Assembly (NCBI GenBank): GCA_030144725.1
Contig: JASKMD010000003.1
Coordinates: 1,243,741-1,307,740, forward strand
Direction of reading: 5' to 3'
DNA from: Haematococcus lacustris
Taxonomy: Eukaryota; Chlorophyta; Chlorophyceae; Chlamydomonadales; Haematococcaceae
Length of the DNA stretch: 64,000 bases
Position 1 is the stretch's first letter; the number at the start of each line of letters is the position of its first letter. This document shows, one piece after another, positions 38,842 through 49,195 of this stretch. The translations under genes and the position numbers were made by a program. A model generated the notes under the pieces. The model worked only from the letters and a program-made list of their open reading frames with translations, was not told where the DNA came from and made no database searches.

Positions 38842-38868
38842 GTCGTGACTTACAATGTAAGTCACGAC
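38842..38868. repeat. 27-bp perfect hairpin at the element's right edge
   Basis: GTCGTGACTTACA and its reverse complement are separated by a single A. The related R3 flank at about 31330 has only one arm (CGTGACTTACATGG), so the second arm arose at this insertion site. Confidence 0.85.
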
Positions 38869-38991
38869 TAAGATACTCATATGTAAGTTACATGGTCCAG
38901 GACGCACGTACAAAAACTGTGGGAGGTTCCATATATTCATTGTCACCTGCACTGATGCCACATTGACGACCTGGATGGACCTAAGAACTGT

Positions 38992-39270
38992 CAGTGGCTG
39001 TTGTACGGTAGCCTTGGCTAGGGCAACCTGCCGCATCATAGCCTGACGATTTGCAAAATACCATTGTTTTCAGTTCACCCCTCACCTTGCAGCAACGCAC
39101 ACGTGCTGCATGGCAGATGCATGGCTTTCTATTGCTGGTCCACTCTTCTGAAGGAAAACCAAGATCACAACCTAAAGCAAACACAACGGCATAAGACAAA
39201 GCGCACGAAGCAAGCATGCCCATGCGTTGGCAGCCTTAAAGCAGCTGGCAAAGATTCCTAATGCCAGAAA
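38992..39270. repeat. Dispersed repeat R3, second copy
   Basis: Matches 31440-31690 with an extra 30 bp or so (CAGCAACGCACACGTGCTGC). Confidence 0.6.
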
Positions 39271-39481
39271 GGTCAAGCGCTACAGAAAAATAGTTCTGTC
39301 TAGAGACACATCGCTGTGGTGCGCGTACTGGCGTGCAAGGCGCCCTTGCAATGCATTGTGTACCGTTGCTGTTGTGTGAAGCTGGGGGAAGTGGGGCCTG
39401 GAAACATTGTGTTCAACATGCCCGCCCCGCCCCGCCCTGTCCCACCGCCCATCCTGGTTTGCCCCATGCTGCTTCCTACAG

Positions 39482-39580
39482 GTGGTGGAAGGCAGCCGGG
39501 ACACCGTCATGCAGCTGAGCAACGGCTGCCTGTGCTGCACTGTGCGTGATGACCTCATCCAAGCCTTATACCGGCTAGTG
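39482..39580 (+). pseudogene. COG0523 (CobW-type GTPase) exon, motif intact
   Basis: After the acceptor TTCCTACAG|, the text is VVEGSRDTVMQLSNGCLCCT, then VRDDLIQALYRLV. The NGCxCCxxRxDL motif is diagnostic of COG0523 P-loop GTPases that handle metals (zinc/cobalt/nickel chaperone family). The Walker A exon and all other exons are missing; the right side runs directly into broken copy 10. A stranded single exon, not a gene. Confidence 0.75.
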
Positions 39581-39593
39581 GGTGGGGCTGCTT

Positions 39594-39985
39594 GTCAGGC
39601 GGTCAACTGCCCCACACAGCGGCACTGCCCCAGCGTCCTTTCACTAGACGGGTCGCATCCGATGCTGCAGCAGCTGACTCTGCTTCCCCACGTCGCACTA
39701 TTGCATCTGTGAGGCTGCTGGCTGGCTGCAGTGTGAGGTGCAGCTTTGGCTGCTGCCTGATTTGCAGGACCTCAGTCAGGAAGGGAGCCAGTTCACGAAG
39801 GTGTTGCCCAATGACGTCATGCTGAGTTGGGTACGTGAGCTGGATCCTTGGAACTACTCGCAGCAGAGCTGTGGCCAGGAGCTTGCTGGTCATGAAGACT
39901 GGCAGCCTACTGCTTGCATCCAGCTGACTCAGGACTGCATCCAGTTGTTCCGCTGGCAGGCCCTGCAGGCCCTGCAAGTGCTGGC
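39594..39985 (-). pseudogene. F-box-like/LRR family, copy 10 (both ends lost)
   Basis: Keeps LQGLQGLPAEQLDAVLSQLD through LHLTLQPASSLTDAIVRRGE and ends where homology breaks at CPTQ (antisense), next to the COG0523 exon. The first ~15 codons and the leader are replaced by GACGAAACATGGTCAGACGA, the same junction as in copies 12 and 14. No valid ATG. Confidence 0.85.
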
Positions 39986-40270
39986 AACAGACGAAACATG
40001 GTCAGACGAGGGCGCAAGCTGCGGTTGCAACGGCAGCCAGCGGCACATGAGATGCGCAAGGGCAGCGAGCCATTGGATCCGTCGAGGAAATAAGGATGAG
40101 AAATGTATGATGAGCGCACCGTCACCGGTCGCCCTTCAATCCCCCGCCTAGACCGGAGCAGGCATCGTCAGACTCTGGTGTGTGGCCTGCATTGCGGCGC
40201 TTCTACTACCCTTCCTCCATCAGCTGGCACGTTGTGCTGTGCACCGTCACCGGTCGCCCTTCAATCCCCC

Positions 40271-40323
40271 TTCAACCGTAGCAGGTCCTTCAACCGTAGC
40301 GCCCTTCAACCGTAGCAGGTCAC
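40271..40323. repeat. Short tandem repeat TTCAACCGTAGC
   Basis: Three units of about 17-19 bp (TTCAACCGTAGCAGGTCC and variants). Confidence 0.8.
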
Positions 40324-40579
40324 CCCCGCCGCTGGCCGCACCCCTGATAAACTCCGACCGGTCTTTGAGAGTTTTACAGCGATTCTTGCGCAGAACGGTG
40401 CAGCTCATCAAAGCGAAGCTAGCGGGCTGCTCGGGCTGATGTGCACCTGTGCCGGGGCGGGCGGGGGTGCTGAGAGATTAGGTCGCGTTATGTTAGGAAT
40501 AGCCTACTTAGTGGGGCTGTGATCAGATTAGTGGGGGTGGCCAGCAGGCATCGCCAGACTCTGCTGTGCATACCACCGT

Positions 40580-40920
40580 GAGGCAATACAATCATGTTTG
40601 TGGGCATGCCGTTAGCTACAACTGGTGCTGGGTGCTGCCAGGCTGGCCGAGCCTGTGGTGAGTGCGTCTTCGATGCAATACTGTTATGGCTTCTTCTGTG
40701 TCATCTTCTGTGAGCCATCTTGCGCTGGGTGGCGCTAAGATCGAAGAAGGAGACTTGAGATGAGGGGTGTAGGTATTAGTTGGGAACACCTGAGTGTAGG
40801 TGATGGGATGAGGGTGGAGGCACAGCAAGAGTGGTGATTGGACACAGGCTGCGAGTATTAAAGACAAACTGTGCTAGCTAGCTGGATGGGGCGAGAGAGG
40901 TGGGTGTGGCAGTTGTTCGC
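40580..40920 (-). repeat. Dispersed repeat R1 (downstream of copy 11)
   Basis: Same family as 13980-14300, shortened in the middle (GCGTC block replaced by GGCGCTAAGATCGAAG). Confidence 0.6.
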
Positions 40921-41526
40921 TGACGCCAGTATGCTAAGTTCTGATATGAATGTTGCTAGTGCAGCCAATAGTGCAGGGACTCGCTGCTGCAGCTATCTAC
41001 ATCCTGCTCAATGTCTTCCAAACAGCGTAATAGTAGTAGTAGCACCGGAACTCAAAATCTACTTTTGGAACTTCAGAACGGAAACCCAGCTTGAGAAGAA
41101 AGCAAGCAATGCCTTGTCACACGCATGCCAACACCTGACATCTCTGTGAGAGCTGACATCTCTGTGAGAGCCAAGAACATCCAGGAATGCGCATGAACAG
41201 TGAAGAAGAACAACTAGTCACACGCATGCCGACATCTGATGTGCCTGTGAGAGCTGGCTGGAGCAGCGGGGAATAGAGGGTACATGAGGCATCCACTGGC
41301 TGGCACTACAGGTGCCAGGCAGGGCACACCGCGTATCAACTTCACCACCATCCGGTTCATCTGGTTGATGGAGCAAAGCATCAAACATTACCAACTAGCA
41401 CATGACCACAGCACATCATGGCAATGCCGCTACACCTCACAGCACACCTCAGCCCACTCCAACCAGCTTGCAAGCCATCATGATGCAGTGTGGGGTAGCA
41501 GGGAGGGCACACAGCCATGCAGTGTG

Positions 41527-43113
41527 TCACCACTGTGTACTGAACTCAATGTCGGCAACCGGGAACAGCACTGCTAAGGCTTGCCGGTTGGCTAAGGAAA
41601 GACGTGCTTCGTGTACTCCCTCCACTATGATGCGCAGCGCCTTTGCGCAACGGCCAGTGCGCTGCATGAGAGGTTGGGCCCCCGCCGCTGACCCCTGCTG
41701 CCCGCCCTGCCCAGTGCTGCTGCCTGGCCCCCCTGGCGTGCTGTGGCCTGAGTGGCTGCTGCTGCTGGGCACAGTGGGGTGGGGGGGCTGCTGGTCGGCA
41801 GGGCAGATGTGGGTGAGGTATTGCTCAGTCAGCAGGTCCACGGTGGCCTTGCTCAGGCACAGGTTCCCATCCAGCACCAGCCCTGCCTTGTTGCGCTCAC
41901 ACATGTTGAGCTCAGCTGCAGCCAGCACCTCTATACTCGGTTCCTCGATGTCCCCGACTAGTTGAGTCAGGTGCAGAGGGTGGGTGAGGCTGTGTAGGGG
42001 CAGGTAGGCGGCTGTGACCCAGTCCATCGTGTGCACCTCAAGCTGCCTCCAGCTGCAGGCTGCGCTGGCCCGGGAGGAGGTGAGGCCAGAGAATGTCAAG
42101 AGCTTCAGGCTGGTGATCTGGGTGAGTGCCAGCAAGGCGTCCAGCTGCTCCTGGCCCTCCACATATTCATCCACCTCGAGGGTGTGCAGGCTGGGTAGGT
42201 GAACCAGCACTTGCAGCAGCTCCATGGGCCCTAGCCCAGTCTTTTTCCAGTTTCTGGACCTGTCAATGAGCCTTAGCTGCTGCAGCTGTGTCAAGCTGAT
42301 CACAGCCGCTGCTACCCTGACCCAATCCCACTGCTCCATGCGCGAACTTCTCACTGTCAGCTGAGTGAGGGTGGGAGGTAAGGGTACCAGTCCAGGCAGG
42401 AGCTCAGGCTCCCCGTACCCTGAGATACAAGCATCCAGGCTGAGTGTCTGCAACCTGCTGCCAATGAAGGGGGACCAGCCAAGCTGGTCTTCTTGTGCAA
42501 AGGTCTGCAGGTCTAGGTGCAGCAGCCGTGGCAACAGCAGGGAGTGGTTTAGGGCTTCTACGAGGGGACCGATGCGTTGGCTGACATCCTTGAAGCTCAG
42601 GCTCGTCAGGGAGGGGAAGGATGCGGCCAGGGCTGCGCTGAACTCAGGCTCCCATGGAAGATCCAAGAAGAAATGCCAGCTGATAGTCAGGCTGTCAACT
42701 GCCCCACACAGCGGCACTGCCCCAAGCGTCCAGGCAAGCAAACACTTTGTGTTTGGTGCTGCAACAGCTGGCTCTTCTATCCTCCATGGGTTAGGCTTAG
42801 GCTTGATGCGCATGGCTGGCTGCAGTGTGAGGTGCAGCTTTGGTTGCTGCCTGTTCCGCAGGGCCTCAGTCAGGAAAGGGGCCAGCTCACGAAGGTTTTG
42901 CCCAATGACGTCATGCTGAGTTGGGTAGGTGAGCTGCATCCTTGGAACTACTCGCAGCAGAGCTGTGGCCAGGAACTTGCTGGTCCTGAAGACTGGCAGC
43001 CTACTGCTTGCATCCAGCTGACTCAAGATTGCATCCAGTTGTTCAGCTGGCAGGCCCTGCAGGCCCTGCAACTGCTGGCCCTTGTTCACGTCGCCTGCTG
43101 ACGACTCCTCCAT
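41527..43113 (-). CDS. F-box-like/LRR protein, copy 11
   Basis: 528 residues from MEESSAGDVNKGQQLQGLQ; an ATG 8 codons farther upstream lies inside the leader intron and is not used. F-box text LPAEQLDAILSQLDASSRLP. The segment after the LHLTLQP block differs from copies 1-9: AMRIKPKPNPWRIEEPAVAA, then PNTKCLLAWTLGAVPLCGAV. The linker is cut to SSSSHSGHSTPGGPGSS. The end block is CAKALRIIVEGVHEARLSLA, then NRQALAVLFPVADIEFSTQW. Founder-like member of the right-hand subfamily (11, 13, 15, 16, 17). Leader and palindrome present. Confidence 0.87.
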   Translation of the reverse strand: MEESSAGDVNKGQQLQGLQGLPAEQLDAILSQLDASSRLPVFRTSKFLATALLRVVPRMQLTYPTQHDVIGQNLRELAPFLTEALRNRQQPKLHLTLQPAMRIKPKPNPWRIEEPAVAAPNTKCLLAWTLGAVPLCGAVDSLTISWHFFLDLPWEPEFSAALAASFPSLTSLSFKDVSQRIGPLVEALNHSLLLPRLLHLDLQTFAQEDQLGWSPFIGSRLQTLSLDACISGYGEPELLPGLVPLPPTLTQLTVRSSRMEQWDWVRVAAAVISLTQLQQLRLIDRSRNWKKTGLGPMELLQVLVHLPSLHTLEVDEYVEGQEQLDALLALTQITSLKLLTFSGLTSSRASAACSWRQLEVHTMDWVTAAYLPLHSLTHPLHLTQLVGDIEEPSIEVLAAAELNMCERNKAGLVLDGNLCLSKATVDLLTEQYLTHICPADQQPPHPTVPSSSSHSGHSTPGGPGSSTGQGGQQGSAAGAQPLMQRTGRCAKALRIIVEGVHEARLSLANRQALAVLFPVADIEFSTQW

Positions 43114-43118
43114 CAGGT

Positions 43119-43197
43119 CTACACCGTCACAAAACATAGCAAAGCAAGACGATGAGTACTGCAGAGTTTAGGACCGTTGGTGCACGGCAATACCCAC
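43119..43197 (-). other. 5' leader intron, copy 11
   Basis: 79 nt, donor GTGGGTATTGCC, acceptor GACGGTGTAG|. Confidence 0.7.
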
Positions 43198-43311
43198 CTG
43201 CTGCACGTAGTCAGCGGCAGGCCCACAGGACAGGGCAGGATAGGACCTGGAAGTAGCAGAGATGTCCCGATGCTTGGAGCCTGCAATGGGTATGTGTGAA
43301 GACCTTACATG

Positions 43312-43331
43312 CGCCTGTTACGCACCGGCCG
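43312..43331. promoter_or_regulatory. Conserved upstream near-palindrome, copy 11
   Basis: CGCCTGTTACGCACCGGCCG, one arm changed to CGGCCG. Confidence 0.35.
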
Positions 43332-43579
43332 TGTTGTGTACGGCGAACAAAGCTCCAGTAACCAATAAGGTACTCAGCGACGGAGACACATCGCTGTGGT
43401 GCGCGCACTGGCCCTTGCAGTGCATTTCGCATCATTGTTGTTGTGTGACCAGAATCATGGTTGTTTGCTGATAAGCTGCGGCGCAGCTCTGTGTTGATAG
43501 GAGGTGTGTTGCTGACATACTACAGGCGCTCCAGTGATCATCACAGGTATGCGTGATGAGTGAATCTGCCCTTGACACA

Positions 43580-43675
43580 GAGCTCGTTGTCTATAGCTCC
43601 GTCATGCGCAGCGGTGTCCTGGAAGTGGGCAAGCGGCCGGCGATGTTTCGCTGTAGCTACGTGCTCCGTGCATGA
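43580..43675 (+). pseudogene. Tail of an unidentified exon (ELVVYSSVMRSG)
   Basis: Reads ELVVYSSVMRSGVLEVGKRP, then AMFRCSYVLRA and TGA. The full-length relatives are at 50027, 56193 and 59773. Here the 973-bp segment between the 44-bp repeats is absent. Confidence 0.45.
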
Positions 43676-43679
43676 ACGC

Positions 43680-44490
43680 TAGAGCGCGACCGGACTGGTT
43701 AAAGGGTAGTGTTAAACCGAATGTTAAAGTTGACCGTTTGGTCGCGATACGAGTCCCTTTTTGCTGTCGTTCTGGTCGCGAAACGGCAATGCACCCAGCG
43801 ACACTATGCCGGCAGAAGTAGCCAGTGAGAAGCAGTCCCAGGGTAGCAAAACGGGTATGTTAAAGATTGGTTAAAGATGTGGTTAAACCCAAAACATCAG
43901 GGTTGTGGTCTTCTACCAGCCAACAGAGTTGCGAGGGTCCTGCCCCTAAGCATGAAGCCCCTGCCCTAAAGCACCTGCACAATGTCACCTTCAGTGACGC
44001 CTAAGGATCGTCACATCTACGTAGATATAAATGGCAGATTAGATGGATTAGATGGATAGATGGTTAGATATAACATGCCGGGCTGACGTTAGTCCGTCTA
44101 AACTAGTCTAACGTTAGATGGGTCGGGACGATCCCTCGTAATGCCACGCTGTCGCCGCTGTCGTCACAGTTGTCACTGATAATATCAGAGGCTGTTGTAC
44201 GGTATCAATATTAGCCAGTAACTCTTGATTTGAAGGGTGAATAGAAACCAATGTGTATTGTATTCTGGCAATTGTATTCTGGCAATCACCAGCCTATGAT
44301 GCGGCAATTGCATACCCCGCTAGGCTAGCCCGCTGACTGCTATGTGGGCCGTGGCAGCTGCAAGGACGGACCGCCAATGGCGCAGCAGATGCTACATTAC
44401 TGTACAACAGCCAGGTGTCCCCAACATGGGGTTAGTAAGCAGCTCCCGGCGGACGTTTAGGAGGGCCACAGTCAGACAAGCACAACCGAA
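43680..44490. other. Spacer at the left edge of the tandem block
   Basis: Contains GTTAAA-rich DNA (GGTTAAAGATGTGGTTAAAC), a TTAGATGGA short repeat at about 44036-44070, ACGTTAG inverted motifs and R2 at 44285-44400. No gene supported. Confidence 0.45.
44036..44070. repeat. (TTAGATGGA)n short repeat
   Basis: TTAGATGGATTAGATGGATA and GATGGTTAGATA follow one another. Confidence 0.75.
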
Positions 44491-44491
44491 C

Positions 44492-46111
44492 CTAAAAGTC
44501 GTCTGCAAAAACCTCCTGATTTGATCGTGGACTGAACTCAATGTCTGCCACCGGGAACAACACAGCTAAGGCTTGCCGGTTGGCTGAGGAAAGACGTGCT
44601 TCGTAAAGTCCCACTATGATGCGCAGCGCCTTTGCGCAACGGCCCGTGCGCTGCATAAGAGGTTGAGCCCCTGCTGCTGACCCCTGCTGCCCGCCCTGCC
44701 CAGTGCTGCTGCCTGGCCCCCCTGCCATGATGTGCCCCTCAGGGCTGCTGCTGCTTGCCAGGCTGGTGCTGGGACCTGAGTGGCTGCTGCTGCTGGCCAC
44801 AGTGGGGTGGGTGGGCTGCTGGTCGGCAGGGCAGATGTGGGCGAGGTATTGCTCAGTCAGCAGGTTCACAATGGCCTTGCTCAGGAACATGCCCTCATCC
44901 AGCACCAGCCCTGCCTTGTTGCGCTCACACAGGTTGAGCTCAGCTGCAGCCAGCACCTCAATACTCGGTTCCTCATTGTCCCCAACCAGTTGAGTCAGGT
45001 GCAGAGGGTGAGTGAGGCTGTGTAGCGGCAGGTAGGCGGCTGTGACCCAGTCCATCCAGTTCACCTCCAGCTGCCTCCAGCTGCAGTCTGCGCTGGCCCG
45101 GGAGGAGGTCAGGCCAGTGAATCTCAAGAGCTTCAGGCGTGTGATCTGGGTGAGTTCCAACAAGACGGTCAGCTGCTCCTATCCCACGTCAATATCATAC
45201 ATCACCAAAGTGTGCAGGCTGGGTAGATGGGCCAGCGCTGGCAGCAGTGCCATGAGCCCTGGCCCATTTGACCTGATAGCTCTGCTAGAACCAACGAGCT
45301 TTAGCTGCTGCAACTGTGTCAAGTCGCTCACAACCGCTGCCAGTCTGACCCAATCCCTCTGCTCCATGCCCACCAATTCACGCACTGACAGCTGAGTTAG
45401 GGTGGGGGGTAAGGTCACCAGTCCAAATAGGAACTCAAGACCCCCGTTCACTTGAACCCAACCTTGCAGGCTTAGTTCCTGCAAACTGGTGCCAATGAAA
45501 GGGGGCCTGCCGACCTGGCCTTCATGTGTGATGTCAGAACCCTGAACGTCCAAGTGCACCAGCCTTGGCGACAGCAGGGGGTGGTTGATTGCTCTCGCCA
45601 ATTGATCTATGCTTAGACTGACATAAGAGAAGGTCAAGCTCGTCAGGGAGAGGAATGAGGTGACCAGGGCTGCGCTAAAAGCAGGCTCCCATGGATAATC
45701 TAAGCCGCGTTGTCAATGAATAGTCAGGCGGTGAACTGCCTCACACAACGGCACTGCCCCCAGCGTCCTTGCCAATAGACGGCTCGCATCCGATGCTTCA
45801 GCAGCCAGCTCTGCCTTCCCACGTCGCTCTATTGCATCTGTGAGGCAGCTGGCTGGCTGCAGTGTGAGGTGCAGCTTTGGTTGCTGCCTGTTCCGCAGGA
45901 CCTCAGTCAGGAAGGGAACCAGTTCACGAAGGTGTTGCCCAACGATGTCATGCTGGGTTGGGTAGGTGAGCTGGATCCTTGGAACTGCTCGCAGCAGAGC
46001 TGTGGCCAGGAGCTTGCTGGTCCTGAAGACTGGCAGCCTACTGCTTGCATCCAGCTGACTCAAGACTGCATCCAGTTGTTCCGCTGGAAGGCCCTGCAGG
46101 CCCTGCGACTG
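44492..46111 (-). pseudogene. F-box-like/LRR family, copy 12 (two in-frame stops)
   Basis: One continuous frame from the F-box (LQGLPAEQLDAV..) to the end block, broken by TGA in the LTIH*QRGLDYPWEP segment (a Trp codon in sisters) and TAG at DVG*EQLTVLLEL (a Gln codon in sisters). The first ~15 codons, leader and promoter are replaced by the GACGAAACATGGTCAGACGA junction. The end has an added tail, PRSNQEVFADDF, after VADIEFS, from the new 3' flank. Confidence 0.9.
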
Positions 46112-47146
46112 CTGGCAACAGACGAAACATGGTCAGACGAGGGCGCAAGCTGCGGTCGCAACGGCAGCAGCGGCACAGGAGTCGCGCAAGGGCAGCGGGG
46201 CATTGGATACGTCGAGGAAATAAAGATGAAAAATGTATGATGAGCGCACCGTCACCGGTCGCCCTTCAATCCCCCGCTTAGACCGGAGCAGGCATCGTCA
46301 GACTCTGGTGTGTGGCCTGCATTGCGGTGCTTCTACTACCCTTGCTCCATCAGCTGGCACGTTGTGCTGTGCATACCACCGTGAGGCGATACAATCATGT
46401 TGGTGGGCATGCCGTTGGCTACAACTGGTGATGGGTGCTGCCAGGCTGGCCGAGCCTGTGGTGAGTGCGTCTTCGGTGCAACACTGTTATGGCTTCTTCT
46501 GTGTCATCTTCAGTGAGCCATCTTGTGCTGGGTGGCGCTAAGATCGAAGGAGGAGACCTGAGATGAGGGGAGATGAGATGAGGGTGGAGGCACAGCAAGA
46601 GTGGTGATTGGACACAGGCTGCGAGTATTAAAGACAAACTGTGCTAGCTAGCTAGTTGGGGCGAGAGAGGTGGGTGTGGCAGTTGTTCGCCTACGCCAGT
46701 ATGCTACGTTCTGATTAAAATGTTGTTAGTGCCGCCAATAGTGCAGAGACTCGCTGCTGCAGCCATCCACATCCTGCTCAATGTCTTGCAAAAAAGCGAA
46801 ATAGTAGCAGTAGCACCGGAACTCAAGAACTACTATTGGAAACCCAGCTTTAGAAGAAAGCAAGCAATGCCTTGTCATACGCATGCCGACATCTGATAGG
46901 CCTGTGATAGCTGGCTGGAGCAGCGGGGAAGGGTTAGGGTTAGGCATGAGGCATCCACTGGCTGACACTACAGGTTCATCTATGTGATCGAGCAAATTGT
47001 CAAACATCACCACCCAGCACATGACCACAACACATCATGGCAGTGCCGCTGCACATCGCTAAACACATCTCAGCCACCCCAGTCGGCTTGCGTGCCATCA
47101 TGATCTAGTGTGGGGTAGTAGGGAAGGCACACAGCCATGCAGTGTG
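46112..47146 (-). other. Spacer between copies 12 and 13 with R1
   Basis: Holds R1 (46385-46685) and the 3' flank of copy 13. GGGTTAGGGTTAGG at about 46927 is only two telomere-like units. Confidence 0.5.
46385..46685 (-). repeat. Dispersed repeat R1
   Basis: Relative of 40580-40920. Confidence 0.6.
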
Positions 47147-48733
47147 TCACCACTGTGTACTGAACTCAATGTCTGCCACCGGGAACAGCACAGCTGAGGC
47201 TTGCCGGTTGGCTAAGGAAAGACGTGCTTCGTGTACTCCCTCCACTACGATGCGCAGCGCCTTTGCGCAACGGCCCGTGCGCTGCATGAGAGGTTGGGCC
47301 CCTGCCGCTGACCCCTGCTGCCCGCCCTGCCCAGTGCTGCTGCCTGGCCCCCCTGGCGTGCTGTGGCCTGAGTGGCTGCTGCTGCTGGCCACAGTGGGGT
47401 GGGGGGGCTGCTGGTCGGCAGGGCAGATGTGGGTGAGGTATTGCTCAGTCAGCAGGTCCACAGTGGCCTTGCTCAGGCACAGGTTCCCATCCAGCACCAG
47501 CCCTGCCTTGTTGCGCTCACACAGGTTGAGCTCAGCTGCAGCCAGCAACTCTATACTCGGTTCCTCGATGTCCCCGACTAGTTGAGTCAGGTGCAGAGGG
47601 TGGGTGAGGCTGTGTAGGGGCAGGTAGGCGGCTGTGACCCAGTCCATCGTGTGCACCCCCAGCTTCCTCCAGCTGCAGGCTGCGCTGGCCCGGGAGGAGG
47701 TGAGGCCAGAGAATGTCAAGAGCTTCAGGCTGGTGATCTGGGTGAGTGCCAGCAAGGCGTCCAGCTGCTCCTGGCCCTCCACATATTCATCCACCTCGAG
47801 GGTGTGCAGGCTGGGTAGGTGAACCAGCACTTGCAGCAGCTCCATGGGCCCTAGCCCAGTCTTTTTCCAGTTTCTGGACCTGTCAATGAGCCTTAGCTGC
47901 TGCAGCTGTGTCAAGCTGATCACAGCCGCTGCTACCCTGACCCAATCCCACTGCTCCATGCGCGAACTACGCACTGTCAGCTGAGTGAGGGTGGGAGGTA
48001 AGGGCACCAGTCCAGGCAGGAGCTCAGGCTCCCCGTCCCCTAAAATACAAGCATCCAGGCTGAGTGTCTGCAACCTGCTGCCAATGAAGGGGGACCAGCC
48101 AAGCTGGTCTTCATGCGCATAGGTCTGCAGGTCTAGGTGCAGCAGCCGTGGCAACAGCAGGGAGTGGTTTAGGGCTTCTACGAGGGGACCGATGCGTTTG
48201 CTGACATCCTTGAAGGTCAGGCTCGTCAGGGAGGGGAAGGATGCGGCCAGGGCTGCGCTGAACTCAGGCTCCCATGGAAGATCCAAGAAGAAATGCCAGC
48301 TGATAGTCAGGCTGTCAACTGCCCCACACAGCGGCACTGCCCCAAGCGTCCAGGCAAGCAAACACTTTGTGTTTGGTGCTGCAACAGCTGGCTCTTCTAT
48401 CCTCCATGGGTTAGGCTCAGGCCCGACGCGCATGGCTGGCTGCAGTGTGAGGTGCAGCTTTGGTTGCTGCCTGTTCCGCAGGACCTCAGTCAGGAAGGGA
48501 GCCAGCTCACGAAGGTTTTGCCCAATGACGTCATGCTGAGTTGGGTAGGTGAGCTGGATCCTTGGAACTACTCGCAGCAGAGCTGTGGCCAGGAGCTTGC
48601 TGGTCCTGAAGACTGGCAGCCTACTGCTTGCATCCAGCTGACTCAGGATTGCATCCAGTTGTTCCGCTGGCAGGCCCTGCAGGCCTTGCAACTGCTCGCC
48701 CTTGTTCACGTCGCCTGCTGACGACTCCTCCAT
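47147..48733 (-). CDS. F-box-like/LRR protein, copy 13
   Basis: 528 residues, MEESSAGDVNKGEQLQGLQ start. Differs from copy 11 by a handful of substitutions (GEQ for GQQ, AMRVGPEPNPW for AMRIKPKPNPW, SWRKLGVHTMDW for SWRQLEVHTMDW). All blocks and the shortened linker are the same. Leader intron, acceptor and upstream site are intact. It sits head-to-tail behind pseudogene 12 within the 6,166-bp unit. Confidence 0.87.
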   Translation of the reverse strand: MEESSAGDVNKGEQLQGLQGLPAEQLDAILSQLDASSRLPVFRTSKLLATALLRVVPRIQLTYPTQHDVIGQNLRELAPFLTEVLRNRQQPKLHLTLQPAMRVGPEPNPWRIEEPAVAAPNTKCLLAWTLGAVPLCGAVDSLTISWHFFLDLPWEPEFSAALAASFPSLTSLTFKDVSKRIGPLVEALNHSLLLPRLLHLDLQTYAHEDQLGWSPFIGSRLQTLSLDACILGDGEPELLPGLVPLPPTLTQLTVRSSRMEQWDWVRVAAAVISLTQLQQLRLIDRSRNWKKTGLGPMELLQVLVHLPSLHTLEVDEYVEGQEQLDALLALTQITSLKLLTFSGLTSSRASAACSWRKLGVHTMDWVTAAYLPLHSLTHPLHLTQLVGDIEEPSIELLAAAELNLCERNKAGLVLDGNLCLSKATVDLLTEQYLTHICPADQQPPHPTVASSSSHSGHSTPGGPGSSTGQGGQQGSAAGAQPLMQRTGRCAKALRIVVEGVHEARLSLANRQASAVLFPVADIEFSTQW

Positions 48734-48738
48734 CAGGT

Positions 48739-48817
48739 CTACACCGTCACAAAACATAGCAAAGCAAGACGATGAGTACTGCAGAGTTTAGGACCGTTGG
48801 TGCACGGCAATACCCAC
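48739..48817 (-). other. 5' leader intron, copy 13
   Basis: 79 nt, same ends as copy 11. Confidence 0.7.
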
Positions 48818-48931
48818 CTGCTGCACGTAGTCAGCGGCAGGCCCACAGGACAGGGCAGGATAGGACCTGGAAGTAGCAGAGATGTTTCGATGCTTCAGCC
48901 CTGCAACGGGTATGTGTGAAGACCTTACATG

Positions 48932-48951
48932 CGCCTGTTACGCACCGGCCG
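48932..48951. promoter_or_regulatory. Conserved upstream near-palindrome, copy 13
   Basis: CGCCTGTTACGCACCGGCCG. Confidence 0.35.
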
Positions 48952-49195
48952 TGTCGTGTACGGCGAACAAAGCTCCAATAACCAATAAGGTACTCAGCGA
49001 CGGAAAGACATCGCTGTGGTGCGCGCACTGGCCCTTGCAGTGCATTTCGCATCATTGTTGTTGTGTGACCAGAATCATGGTTGTTTGCTGATAAGCAGCG
49101 GCGCAGCTCTGTGTTGATAGGAGGTGTATTACTGACATACTACAAGGCGCTCCAGTAATCATCACAGGTATGCGTGATGAGTGAATCTGCCCTTG

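Larger units (their letters stand above)
39990..41526 (-). other. Duplicated spacer between copies 10 and 11
   Basis: Diverged version of 46112-47146 and 52278-53312. It has an extra insert at about 40250-40560 containing three CCCTTCAACCGTAGC units (40271-40323) and an open plus end, SLRVLQRFLRRTVQLIKAKL. A 19-bp direct repeat, TGACATCTCTGTGAGAGC, lies at about 41137-41172. Confidence 0.5.

Noticed and set aside
46920..46940. Telomere-like GGGTTAGGGTTAGG
   Set aside because: Only two units, and not the green-algal TTTTAGGG form; duplicated at about 53093 with the tandem unit.
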